Made by a program: the position numbers and the translations under genes. The notes below the pieces were generated by a model that saw nothing but the letters and a program-made list of their open reading frames with translations, did not search any database and was not told where the DNA came from. Shown piece after piece: positions 33,167 through 43,149 of a stretch of DNA of 64,000 bases. Source of the DNA: Wallemia ichthyophaga EXF-994 (lineage: Eukaryota; Basidiomycota; Wallemiomycetes; Wallemiales; Wallemiaceae); assembly GCF_000400465.1 (NCBI RefSeq), contig NW_008806274.1, forward strand, positions 729,588-793,587, read 5' to 3'. Position 1 is the stretch's first letter. The number at the start of each line of letters is the position of its first letter.

Positions 33167-34321
33167 CTATGCATCCGCTAAGAGACTATCCAACAAAGCA
33201 TCCTGTTCAGCAGTCTTGAGGTGATCCACAAACCAACTCAGCCCCACTCCGCTTTCGAAGAAAGACTGGAGGTCGCTGAGCGAGAGGTTAACTCTATGAT
33301 CAGTAATGCGAGATTGTGGGTAATTATAAGTTCTAATTTTATCGCTTCTATCCATATTCCCAATCTGACTAATGCGACCCTTCTTCCTCTCATCGATCTC
33401 ATCCTGCATTCTCTTACTGAGTAATCTCGACGAAAGGACCTGATAAGCGCGCTGACGATTCTGCTGCTGTGAGCGAGTATCCTGCATACTGACTTGTATG
33501 CCTGTGGGTATATGTGTCAATCGCACTGCGCTTTCTGTCTTATTGACATGCTGTCCACCTGCACCCCTCGCTCTCATCACCTCGAGCCGGACATCTTTCT
33601 CGTCGTAGAGGGCTTTCTCGGCCATCTTGTCCACTACAGGCATAACAAGGACGCCTATAGTGGAAGTATGCACGCGACCCTGCGTTTCTGTAAGAGGAAC
33701 TCTCTGCACTCTATGGACGCCTTTCTCGAAACGGAGCAAGGGCCATGTATCAGTCCCTTTTATTTCCAAAATCGCCTCTTTGATAGCGCCGCTGACCTCA
33801 TTGTTGACATACGTCGTGCTGAGCAGGGAGCTTGACCAGCGTTGCGAGTCGCTGAATGCTGTATACATCTTGAGCATATCCTGTACGAATAGAGCGGATT
33901 CAGAACCACCTACACCCGCCTTCAATTCTAGTAGGATTCCCTTGGGTGATAGCTGGCTGTGAGCGTTGGAGGCTAGAATGGCCTCAGTGAGGCTATTGTA
34001 GTTGGATTGAAGCACTGCGCTACACTCTTCCATCTCGGCTGCAGCCATCTCGCGCAAAATATCGTCCGGCTCGTCAGAAGCCATCTTCTCGGTTGTGTGG
34101 AGCGTATCCATCGACTGCTGGTAGCTGCTGTATAAATCTGGCAGCGTATCAAGCTCCTTGAGTCTGCGAGATCGAACTGCTAGCGTCTTGTTGTCGAGAT
34201 CGGATGACTTCTCAACCAACGACAGCCGCTCATCGAGGTACTTGTTCGCTAGCTTGAGTAGTTTATCGTGTCGTGTGTTTGCGCTGAGTGGACGCGCCCA
34301 TCTGCATAAACTCAATCTCAT
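33167..34321 (-). CDS. MRF1: Mitochondrial peptide chain release factor 1
   Basis: Class-I release factor for UAA/UAG codons in mitochondria. Single-exon 384 aa, with a short presequence-like N-terminus (MRLSLCRWARPLSANTRH). The domain with GVHRVQRVPLTETQGRVHTS precedes the catalytic GGQ loop (RGAGGQHVNKTESAVRLTHI), followed by SQQQNR, NYPQSRITDHRVN. The codon-recognition domain lies before it. Length and motif order match bacterial RF1 and yeast Mrf1. Confidence 0.95.
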   Translation of the reverse strand: MRLSLCRWARPLSANTRHDKLLKLANKYLDERLSLVEKSSDLDNKTLAVRSRRLKELDTLPDLYSSYQQSMDTLHTTEKMASDEPDDILREMAAAEMEECSAVLQSNYNSLTEAILASNAHSQLSPKGILLELKAGVGGSESALFVQDMLKMYTAFSDSQRWSSSLLSTTYVNNEVSGAIKEAILEIKGTDTWPLLRFEKGVHRVQRVPLTETQGRVHTSTIGVLVMPVVDKMAEKALYDEKDVRLEVMRARGAGGQHVNKTESAVRLTHIPTGIQVSMQDTRSQQQNRQRAYQVLSSRLLSKRMQDEIDERKKGRISQIGNMDRSDKIRTYNYPQSRITDHRVNLSLSDLQSFFESGVGLSWFVDHLKTAEQDALLDSLLADA

Positions 34322-34429
34322 CCCAAGCTCAAGCTGATGATCGCAATTACGAATAGAATATGATTACATTGGAATTAAAGTATTTAGATAATTCAGTTTC
34401 TTTAAAAATTCTCAAGAGTTTTGAAACTC

Positions 34430-35706
34430 TCACTCTCCTCTCATCTCCTTCCCTTGGCTCACCTTGCTATCATTCTTAGACAACTTCCCAAACAAAATTT
34501 TCACATCCCCTTTGATACGCTGGCTGAAGCTGCGTTTCGGTGTGACTTTGCTGCTCTTTTGGCTGCTCACTTGGCTGCTGTCGTGGCTGTTCTCTTGCGC
34601 ATTCGCTTTTTCATTTTCTTGTGCACTTTCACGCGCATTCTCCTCGGTATTTTTCACTAGGTTAGCAGAAGAGGATGGAGGAGATACATTGTGGGCTGTC
34701 TTGTCAGTCGCTATGGTATTAGCCTGTTCAGACTTAGTCGACTTGGCCCCATCTGCGCTCTTACGTTGGGCATATTTGTTGGCTACAACAGCTGATGCAG
34801 CGCCGGCACCACCAACACCCGCAGTAACACCTGCCAATGCTTCTGTAGCTTTATTACTTTCTTGTTGCTTCTTTTCTTCTGTCTTCTTCTCGTTAAAGGT
34901 ATTCTCAACACGCGCAGCTGTTACGCCTTCAATGTGTGGTATCGTCGATGGCTCCGTCTGCAATTTCTCCAGAGTAGGGAATGTACCACTGGGAAATTCC
35001 ATTGGATTTGATAAAGTGGAGAATTTGGTGTGTTCATCTTGTGCTCTACTTGCCTTGGTTGACTCATTTGCTGCAAGACCTGCAGCCACACCCGTACCTG
35101 CGCCGACACTTGCGCCTGTCAAACCAGCAACAGCAGCAGCAGCTTTCTCTGAGTATTCTCCAAGCACACCTGGCTGAGTGTCATTTGCGAGGTCTTTCAC
35201 GGGTATGGATGGATCATGATCGTCTTGTTTGAGCTTCTCAGCAACTTCATGCAGATTGCTCGCTTCTTGATCGTTGGCTGATTTCGCAATATGATCTGCG
35301 TATGCGTCTACTTTCTGAGATGCTGTGTCGTACGCTCTCGCTGCTGCGTCTTTAGCCTGACCAGGGGCGTCTTTGAGGGACGCAGCGGATGCACCCGCGC
35401 CTGCTGTACCCGCTGAAGCGTATCCACCGGGCATTTTGGTGCTCAAGTCAGGGGTACTAGATTGCTTATGTTCATTCTGCTCCTTATCAGCGTTGGTAAT
35501 TGGATTTGAGAGGTTGGCGGTGGTGTTTGTGGTGCTTTCAACGCCCTCCGCACCATTTTCACCGCCAGTATCCCCAGCAACTCCAAGTGCGTCTAGGGAG
35601 TGTGAGAAATGTGATGATATGCGTGCGTATTCAGCCTACTCTGTACATCGTTAGCCCAATCATCAGAATTTTCTGGTGGCGTGTTTATTGCTGGTTTTTG
35701 GTTCAT
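34430..35706 (-). CDS. Ala-rich LEA-like protein, function unknown
   Basis: Exons 35706-35640 and 35592-34430 give 409 aa. Composition is extreme: Ala, Lys, Glu, Ser, Thr and Gln dominate. Residues about 90-130 carry an amphipathic repeat (DAPGQAKDAAARAYDTASQKV) much like group-3 LEA motifs linked to desiccation or osmotic tolerance. Two Gly/Ala-rich hydrophobic stretches (AAAAVAGLTGASVGAGTG and LAGVTAGVGGAGAASAVV) could be glycine-zipper membrane segments. The tail is basic (TPKRSFSQRIKGDVKILFGKL). The family is not certain; the LEA similarity may be compositional. Confidence 0.65.
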
Positions 35707-35832
35707 CTTCGGTGTTATGATGGAAGCGTCAGCGCCTGCGTCTACGTCACTGGAAATTAAGACGCGTATTTGGAATTGAGGACGATGGAAATGGTTTAAA
35801 TTTTATTTTAACATTTCTACTTAAATTTAAGT

Positions 35833-37847
35833 TTATAATACATTTTTATCTAATTCACGTGTTATCACCATCCTCACCTCACGCAAAGTCATTGCCGATT
35901 TCCGCTTCGAAGGGCTGTCAACTTCTGTGCCTGTGAGCGGTGATTTGGGTGATTTGGGTGACTTTGGTGGGTGTGTTGTGCCACTACTAGCATTGTTTGG
36001 TGTGGTAGCGGCAAGCAGTGGGTGTGCACTTGGTGACGGTGGCACTATCGCGTGTCCAGCAGAGCCACTTAAACCGCTTAAACTTGTTGGCATCTCCAGA
36101 TACTCCACCCTATCTACCAACTTGAGGAAAACAAAATCCGGGCAAAGATTGCATAGCATCTTCAGCGAATCGCATGCTTCAGCTGTTTGTAGTTGTACTG
36201 ATCAGCACAGCACACTGTGATAAATTACTTCAAAACTCACCAGCTGACATTGCAACCTTGCTTGATTTGACAATCACAGTCGCAACCTCCTGCAATGGCC
36301 TCGCTCTTCTTTTGCGCGATGTTGGCGTCGGCAGACTGGCAGAAGGCGACGAAGGCACGTTTGAGACATTCGGGGCGAATAGCCTGTTATATAGTGTGAT
36401 GAGAAAGAGTGCTTTAAATGGTCGCAAACCCAAATTAAACCCACAAATAAACAGCTTCAGCAACAGCTGGTAATCTAGACAATCTACTGCGACGTTGGAA
36501 CACCTCCGACTTGACAGCGTGTGATTGTTTGTTGAACTCACTGCCTCCACCCAACTGCTCCTCTTTTGCCTTACGCTTTAGTTCCATCTTGGCTCGGACG
36601 CTGGCTTCGAGGTTCTTCTTGCGCTCCGCCATGGTCATAGTTGACGGAGCCTTGGTGGGCGTTGCCGGTGCTTCTTTGGATGGCGTTCTGAACACATCAT
36701 TCACATTACTCTCATCTTCCTCCGCCATCATTGTTTTGGCTTTCTTGAGCGAACGCGGTGGCGGTGAGGGTGACTTGACGCGTGCACGCTTGACTGGAGC
36801 AGTCTGCATCAATTTCTCAGCATTATTGTATGAAGCCATTCTCTTCAGTGCATCTGACGGTGTCTTCGGTCTGGTTTTCATAGGCAGCTGCGGTAATTGC
36901 TTTGAAGGCGTGTTTGTGACACTGCGCAGGAAGTCTCCCGGGTATACTTTTCTCTCAGAAGGCGACTGAGGCGTGCTGTCCTCTTTCTTGGCTTTCCCTT
37001 TAGATGCGGTGGATGGGGGTGTGAGGAGACCTGATCTGGTTATAGAGGAGGACAGTTGATTGGAGTGTGATTTGGGTGTTTTGGTGACATCTTCGAGCTG
37101 GCTATTCATCCATGTCTCGAACTGCTCATTAACCCAAGCTTTAGCCCTCTCTGTCACAATCTCTCTCCTCCTGTCTGTCTGTCGGAACCACTCATCTTTG
37201 GCTCTGGCAAAGTCTCTCATGACCCCAATCGCACCTTTTGCAGTCTTCTCCTCTTCGATAGCCACTTCCATACCAATAGAGTACTCTTTGACGCGTGTGG
37301 TGGCGATGATAAAGCCAATATCGTCGTTCCAGAGATATTTGAGTTTAGATAGAGTAGCTGGATTAAGGTTTTTGGAGCTAGCTGATGCGACGAGCTTCGA
37401 CAGCGTATCAAGATCGATGAGGGTATCAAAACGGAGGATGTGTAAACCTTGTTTGTAAGTCTTGAGTGAGGAATGCCCAGCTCTGTGAGATTCCGAAAAA
37501 GGCATGATTAGTGGAGGAGGCAAGGCTGAGGAAGTTGATAAGTGAATTCTGAACGCGTTCTCAACGGCATTGTGTAGATCGATAAGGCTCTCTACAGCAA
37601 CAGGCAGGCGTGAGTTGAGTTTTGAGCGCGTAGGGCGTGCAGGCGGTGCGTTGAGAGAGTATGAAGGGCAATGAGAGGATGAAGTGGTGGGTTGTGGCTC
37701 ATTAAAATCCTCTTCATCAGATGAAGGCAAATCCTCATCTAATAACCTGCGTTTGCCCTTGTTGGCGGGAGTGTTACGCGTTTGTTGAGCGAGTTTGAAG
37801 AATGGGCTGTCTTGCAAGTCGATATGGGCATTTCTAGGCGTTGGCAT
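35833..37847 (-). CDS. CDT1: DNA replication licensing factor CDT1
   Basis: Loads MCM2-7 at origins together with ORC and Cdc6. Exons 37847-36445, 36383-36241, 36182-35833 give 631 aa. The middle winged-helix region reads HILRFDTLIDLDTLSKLV, KLKYLWNDDIGFIIATTRVKE. The C-terminal winged helix is restored by splicing: SRLSRLPAVAEAVYLLFAPN, RARPLQEVATVIVKSSKVAMSAAEACDSL, LCNLCPDFVFLKLVDRVEYLEM, matching the LCPEW-type block of Cdt1. The tail has many SPxK sites (KSPKSPKSPL), likely CDK targets. Read separately, the exons look like three unrelated short frames. Confidence 0.87.
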
Positions 37848-37962
37848 TGTAGAATAACGCGTAATTATAATAAATTGATTTCACTTGTGTGACGAGACGA
37901 CGAATGAGTTGGATGCGCTTGAACAAGAACCCAATCGACGACGATATCAACGATATTTAAAA
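37848..37962. promoter_or_regulatory. 115-bp spacer between divergent CDT1 and RhoGDI starts
   Basis: AT-rich region with TTATAATAAATTG near 37864-37876. The RhoGDI frame is open back to 37885 but has no ATG before 37963. Confidence 0.4.
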
Positions 37963-38653
37963 ATGACTGAAAAGATTGACGATCAAGAGCTGCAGACATC
38001 TACAACGCCTGGATATAACCCTGGAGAGAAGAAGACGCTGGATGAGTACGCGCAGTTAGACTCAAACGATGAGTCATTGAACAAGTTTGTCTGGCTTTTG
38101 AAGCTTTATACATTCTAATCCACCCGCCTCAGATGGAAAGCTTCCCTTGGTATTGGTGCAGGCGCTGCGAATGAAAATGGCCCAAAGGTTGGTGTCATTG
38201 GTATCCATTTGACATATCCCCCTCACAACACACAACACACAGATTGAATTCATCAGCCTCTCGCTCGAATCAGCTACTCGCCCTGAACCAATCGTATTCA
38301 ACTTTGCAGAATTAGAAGGCAAAAAGGAACATATCAAGAAGAATCCTGTCTCTATAAAGGAAGGCACTGAGTACAACGTTAAATTAGACTTTAAGGTCAA
38401 CCACGACGTCATCTCTGGCTTGAGATACGTTCAGGTCGTCAAAAGAACTGGCATGACTGTCGACAAAATGGAAGAAATGGTTGGGTCGTACGGTCCTAGC
38501 CAAAATCCTTATGAGAAGAGATTTGCTACTGAGGAATCTCCTTCAGGAATGCTTGCTAGGGGTACTTACAGTGTCAGATCGCGTATCGTCGATGACGATG
38601 GCCATATCTACGTCGATTTCGACTGGGCATTCAAAATTTCTAAGGAGTGGTAA
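37963..38653 (+). CDS. RDI1: Rho GDP-dissociation inhibitor
   Basis: Keeps Rho-family GTPases in the cytosol by masking their prenyl group. Exons 37963-38084, 38133-38187, 38243-38653 give 195 aa. The start MTEKIDD and TTPGYNPGEKKTLDEYAQLDSNDESLNKWKASLGIG match the regulatory arm. The Ig-like fold contains VKLDFKVNHDVISGLRYVQVVKRTGM, MVGSYGPSQNPYEKRF, ESPSGMLARGTYSVRSRIVDDDGHIYVDFDWAFKISK, all canonical for RhoGDI. Length is normal. Confidence 0.96.
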
Positions 38654-38950
38654 TGGTTTATTATTCGATACTGCTCTATTACTCTCCTCGCTTTCTCACT
38701 TTCCACACTTTTCTCTCTTCACTTCTCCCACTTATATCACACCAATAACAAACACCCAGTTCTATGGAATATCAATACGAATATCTCCCTCTTTTTACTT
38801 TGAAATATCAAACGTATATCAAAATACATGTTAGATTTACAAAAAGCTGAATGAAAAATCTGACTTGATGGGAGTGATACAGTTGTGGAATGGTTTTGTC
38901 GATACATCCGGGTACAGCTAGCAAAACAACTTCACTTCAAGTGCCCACAT
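38654..38950. other. Region between RhoGDI and the small secreted-protein gene
   Basis: About 300 bp, pyrimidine-rich at 38680-38735, otherwise featureless; probably 3' UTRs of two convergent genes. Confidence 0.4.
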
Positions 38951-39182
38951 TTATTGATAGTTCTGCGCGTTGTAGGCATCCATGGCAGCTTGGTTCTTGA
39001 TTGTACCGCTTGATTGAGTTGGTGTAGCGTGAGCCTGGTAGATGTTTACCTAGTTATTGAGTTATTAAGGCATCTTACTTCCATGGCCAACTCACAGAAC
39101 GTGCTTTGTGCATGTTTGTAGGCGTTGGTACGGCAATTGCGATAGCAGCGATTGATAAGACAGCGTATCCGAATAATTTCAT
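38951..39182 (-). CDS. Small predicted secreted protein (61 aa)
   Basis: Exons 39182-39096 and 39049-38951. The start MKLFGYAVLSIAAIAIAVPT is a clear signal peptide: Lys in the n-region, a hydrophobic core of about 14 residues, and a short-side-chain cleavage region. The mature part is about 40 residues, Asn/Gln/Ala/Thr-rich and without Cys. The intron (gtgagt...actag) has good ends and its removal keeps the frame. A second in-frame acceptor (taccag) 15 nt later would shorten the protein by five residues. No family recognised. It could be a secreted peptide or cell-wall/surface factor. Confidence 0.6.
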
Positions 39183-39652
39183 TTTTAGGTTGTGAGGTGG
39201 GGGTTGTAGTTTTGGTTGCGATAGAAGAAAGAAACTATTCCATTATGGGCCTAATCTTTACCCAAATTTAAAATTTTCTTTGTGACTGCGGATAGTGAAA
39301 CGAAACAGAGTTGTGCTACTTGTGAGTGTTTGTGGATTTGAAACTGGTTAGGTTTGGTTAGCCAGCAACTCTTAACTCAGCCTTAGCTTCACATATCCAT
39401 ATTGGGTTTAATTGATCACTTCCTTTTCAGTCTGAGAAGATAGCTCGGATAGACATCAGCTGCAGATCATCAAATGCTGCTGAAAATATGCAGAGGAAGA
39501 AGCTGTCGATTAAAACTTACTGCAATCCTCACTTTCAAGACAATTTGCACACATCAACTCATCAAATCAAATCAAGTCGTAATTCATGTAATCGTTATTT
39601 GCTATCACATCTGAAAAGTGGGCTAATCACGCTGCGAAATGTTCAATTCAAT
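39183..39652. other. Intergenic region
   Basis: 470 bp with no supported gene; frames here are short and in conflict. It should contain the promoter of the 61-aa secreted protein. Confidence 0.35.
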
Positions 39653-39925
39653 CTACTTCTGCAGTTGTTCGTCCACTTTGCCCAGCTTACCCATGTGGGA
39701 AGAAGGGCGAGAGCTTTCGAGGACTGCTGGATCGTTGGTGAACACGCGATCATCCTGTGTGTTGAGATTAGCAGGCTATCAACGACGTTGGCTGTTACCC
39801 ACCACGTTCAGAGTCTCTGCACCATCACCGCGAGAATTAGTCGTCGCTGTCGTTGTGTCTTTCTTCATTTCTCCTTCCTCGTTGCTGTTCTTAAGCTTGT
39901 TGAGCATATCCTTTGTAGTTTGCAT
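39653..39925 (-). CDS. Hypothetical 74-aa protein
   Basis: Exons 39925-39803 and 39754-39653. The peptide begins MQTTKDMLNKLKNSNEEGEM and ends RPSSHMGKLGKVDEQLQK; it is hydrophilic, Lys/Glu/Asn/Thr-rich, probably partly helical, with no signal peptide or membrane segment. Support: the intron has a strong donor (gtgggt), a CTAAT branch-like site and acacag acceptor, and joins two frames that are both stop-free. No family recognised. The longer plus-strand frame over the same bases looks like a shadow. Confidence 0.5.
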
Positions 39926-40342
39926 CTGCGTAGTGTGGCGTTAATTTAGCTCAATTGCGTCGAAACACAATCACATACTGTTTAGATGTTCGTTGTGAGA
40001 TATTAACCGTGGAAAGTCGTCTACGATTGTTCTCACCCTCTCTACACATGACATTACGCACTTGAGACATATGACGTTTTCATTTCTTTTCACACACTTA
40101 TCTTGTTCCATTGAATGTTTACAAGCGCGGTCAACGAGAGTATTTGCTACTGATGCTGAGCTTGTTTAATGCATAGCAAATGCATCCGTTGCTAGTCTGG
40201 TGATGATGCAACTGAATGTTGAATAGCTAGACTGGAAAGTAGCGGAATTTTACAAGGCTGGTAATTACTCAGCATCATACGGCTACTTAAGGAGTCAAAA
40301 GTGATGAAGATTTTCACCTGCTTATGGATTTGGTAAAAATAA
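39926..40342. other. Intergenic region
   Basis: About 415 bp with no gene seen. The end next to the tRNA carries a T-run on the tRNA strand (TTATTTTTACC) that would serve as the polymerase III terminator. Confidence 0.35.
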
Positions 40343-40416
40343 CTCTCCGAGGTGGGCTCGAACCACCAACCTCCCGATTAACAGTCGGACGCGCTAGCCA
40401 ATTGCGCCATCGGAGA
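40343..40416 (-). tRNA. tRNA-Asn (anticodon GTT)
   Basis: The minus strand folds as a full cloverleaf without an intron: acceptor stem TCTCCGA/TCGGAGA pairs perfectly with discriminator G. The D-arm holds GGCGCAATTGGCTAGCGC, the anticodon loop CTGTTAA has GTT, and the T-arm holds GGTTCGAGCC. A-box and B-box match eukaryotic consensus. A T-run follows the 3' end. Confidence 0.96.
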
Positions 40417-41181
40417 TTTTTTACCTGTGCTAAAGCTATAGCCTAATTACACTGATTTTGTATTTCCCGCTCAAATTTTCATCGATTGTATGCTTTTCCA
40501 ACCGTTTTCGACTAATCGATTCATCTACACGCATTGCGCGTGGCACTGACGACAACATATCTCATAGAATTTCTTATGTAAAAGACACATAATGACCAGA
40601 ATCACATTAAAAAGAAAGATTACCAAGATCAATATTCAGTTTGAATTAGGTCCAATACTCAGAAATTTACACTCTATACAAGCCCTTTACGAGGTCTTCA
40701 AACCGCAATTGACTACGTACCAAAGATTCTCCGGTAATTTAGCGTAACTGAGAACCACCAACAATTTACAATTTACGACAATAGTCGAGAAACGCTTCCA
40801 GCAAATTTGGTACCCCCTTGAGTCCTCATGCTTTAAGAAATATTGATGGACGCAATTTTAAACATGTATGGTCTTAACAATATCTTCAGATCTCATCATC
40901 ATCATCATGTTTTTGCAAGCTCGTATGGTAATTCATCAGATTCCGAAATCTTCAAAAACACGCACATCATCTTTAAACTCTCAATTTGTTCCGGTCGTAC
41001 GTCGATGCTATTCGCTGTCACTGTGATGATACCTGGCTATCGCCAGACGGGCCTAGCACCGTCCACCCTTAGATAAAGACCCTATAATGTAGCTGCCATG
41101 CTTTACTTTTGTTCAATGCTACCTTTGCCGCTGCTAAAGACCACATCCACACGTCCTCAGGCCTAACCTCGTCTCACAAGA
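40417..41181. other. Long intergenic region
   Basis: 765 bp, AT-rich, with only short unsupported frames (for example a 51-codon frame at 40592 and a His-run frame at 40846). No RNA gene or repeat recognised beyond the tRNA promoter side. Confidence 0.4.
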
Positions 41182-41781
41182 ATGGTCACGTTCCAAATAT
41201 CTGCAGTACGCTGCGCAATATACAGTATCCTGTCAGCAGTAGTGATAGCTTATTTTATACCTAATAAATTCATTACCAATCTCAAAAGTATAGCTGCAAC
41301 GGTAGTAGCTGCGTCACTTTTCCAACACCTAAGTAAATACAGCCTAGCAGCGGATAGTCGATGGTATTCACCCCCGGATCATAACAAAGTGCCTTGAATT
41401 ACCGCCAGCATCCTCTTAACGACTCTTATACTTCGAGATATTATCTTTAGTCGGACGTCAAACACACCTAGGCCACAAATGAAGAGTAAAATAATAACGC
41501 TAATGGTTAAATTTCTGATGGAATGCTTTTATAGGAGTTTCTTTGTGTGTTTCCCATCTTGGTTTGTCACATTGTATGTGAGAGATCGGCTGCTAATGGA
41601 AACGTATGCTTATCTTATTGCTTTATTATCGGTTGCATGGGTTGGATTGCGCGGTTTTATAGCTCTACTAGAGACTTACAGGGAAGGAAAGCAAGGGACA
41701 ACAGCGGCAGACGAGAATGCCATATCATTAGAGAATAACGGCGATTTCGAGAAGGTTAGTAAGCTCGCTGTTTATAACTGA
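41182..41781 (+). pseudogene. Tandem membrane protein, copy 1, interrupted by an in-frame TGA
   Basis: One reading frame of 200 codons with a single TGA at 41395-41397. It is paralogous to the next gene: RWYSPPDHNKVP versus RWYDIPDYCVLP at the same place, hydrophobic segments in the same order, then an acidic tail. The TGA of copy 1 falls where copy 2 has Cys TGT (CCTTGA versus CCTTGT). Likely a disabled copy, or one rescued by read-through. A 45-nt GT-AG stretch (41364-41408) that includes the TGA is in frame and could in principle be spliced, but it would remove the conserved RWY block. Family unknown. Confidence 0.55.
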
Positions 41782-42160
41782 ATATCACACCGTGCATCAA
41801 GTGTAATCCCTCTAGATGTCGCTATAAATGTCTCTAAATTAAAGCATAATGAGACCTTGATACATGTTAAAACAGCATAATGAAATCCTAATACCTAACA
41901 TTAGGGCGCAGACATTAAGCATTGCATTTATCAGCGCCGCGTCGACTTGCTTTTGACCGATTTGGAAACCTTATGGTGTTGACAAATAAAGTACTTGGCA
42001 GCAAATACAAGCACTAAGTATTACCAACGCACTCTTTTGTGTTTCAAACGCATCTGTACTCGCCTGGATTCTTTACTTTTAAATGAGTCCATATCGATAA
42101 AATTCGAAGCTCGCCCGAGCCCCGCGCGCATCCAGGCCGGCTAAAATCTCGTTCTTTTCT
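41782..42160. other. Region between tandem copies
   Basis: About 380 bp without a gene. It ends in a short direct repeat, GTTCTTTTCTATGAT, twice around 42151-42183, overlapping the start of copy 2. Confidence 0.4.
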
Positions 42161-42715
42161 ATGATGTCGTTCTTTTCTATGATCGTAACTCGTATTATAG
42201 TGGAACTTTTTTCATTTATACTTCTCATTTCACTGCAAATTTATGGATTAAGGAAGCTCCTACCCATTTCATTAGAACATGATATAAAGAGCCAATTTAT
42301 CTACGCAATAATCCCAGGGCTCTACGGAGTCCTCAACGATTATAATCTATTACCAGATTTCAGATGGTACGATATACCTGACTACTGCGTATTGCCTTGT
42401 ACAATCGCTGGAGCGCTTTTCCTGGCTGTCGTTATGCCAGAGAAAATGTTTGCTTACCATCCTTCGTTCAAAGGCGCTCCACCACACAAGAACAGTTTCA
42501 CTCCACTCTTAGCATACATTATGACGTTTTCAGACACAAGCTTCTTTCTCACTTCTCCACTCTTCTTATGTATGGTTTTGGCGTCCTTCTTTTTGGAGGA
42601 TAAAAAGCCTTTAAGAAGAATGTTTGGAAACGCGGTAGGTCTCTATGCGATTATGGCGGTTATGTCACGTGGGATGGTTGAAGTGATAGAGGCGTGCAGC
42701 GAGGAGAAGCCGTAG
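42161..42715 (+). CDS. Tandem membrane protein, copy 2, function unknown
   Basis: 184 aa with about four or five hydrophobic segments (IIVELFSFILLISLQIYGL, FIYAIIPGLYGVL, CTIAGALFLAVVM, SFFLTSPLFLCMVLASFFL, AVGLYAIMAVMSRGMVEV). Paralogue of the preceding interrupted copy. The stop TAG at 42713 is followed in the same frame by 43 more codons (AEKRVLPEEEKGRNEMTGEA...) up to a TGA at 42845. That stretch resembles a charged cytoplasmic tail like the end of copy 1. Start could be either Met of the MM pair. No known family recognised. Confidence 0.6.
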   Translation: MMSFFSMIVTRIIVELFSFILLISLQIYGLRKLLPISLEHDIKSQFIYAIIPGLYGVLNDYNLLPDFRWYDIPDYCVLPCTIAGALFLAVVMPEKMFAYHPSFKGAPPHKNSFTPLLAYIMTFSDTSFFLTSPLFLCMVLASFFLEDKKPLRRMFGNAVGLYAIMAVMSRGMVEVIEACSEEKP

Positions 42716-42847
42716 AAAGCAACAGCCGAGAAGAGGGTTCTACCAGAGGAAGAAAAGGGGAGAAATGAGATGACAGGCGAAGCAGCGGAATCTGCAGGCG
42801 AGAAGGGGTTGTTGAAGAAGGAAGAAATAGAAGTTGATGGAAGCTGA

Positions 42848-43149
42848 GACAATGAAATACCAATGACGAGACATTCATAGACAAACGAAGAGCTTATATG
42901 CATGATGAAGAAATTGAGATAAAACTTACTTATTGATATAGATGAACTAACGATAGAGTGATATAGAGTGCAATAGTGATATTTTCAGTGTGTTTTGATG
43001 TCTTGAAGTGAGAGAAAGCTGAAATACGAGACACTATAAATAGGTAAAAGGAATCAGTGATAGGCTAAAAGCATGTTGCGAAATTATACATGACATCGAT
43101 CAGGGAGAGAAAGCCTTTACTGTCACGACAGTAAACCCTTTTGTTTAGA
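42848..43149. other. Intergenic region
   Basis: About 300 bp with repeated GATATAGAGTG-like units near 42935-42970. An imperfect hairpin is possible at about 43115-43142 (AAAGCCTTTACTGTCACGACAGTAAACC, stem TTTACTGTC/GACAGTAAA). Nothing coding. Confidence 0.4.

Noticed and set aside
34464..35177. 237-codon plus-strand frame opposite the LEA-like gene
   Set aside because: Mirror of an Ala-rich repeat; Leu/Trp-rich shadow without family match.
39488..39949. 153-codon plus-strand frame
   Set aside because: Composition is not protein-like, and a better-supported two-exon gene lies on the other strand.
41395..41397. Selenocysteine at the TGA of membrane-protein copy 1
   Set aside because: No SECIS-like hairpin was recognised and fungi rarely encode selenoproteins. 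Kept only as a remote option in the findings.
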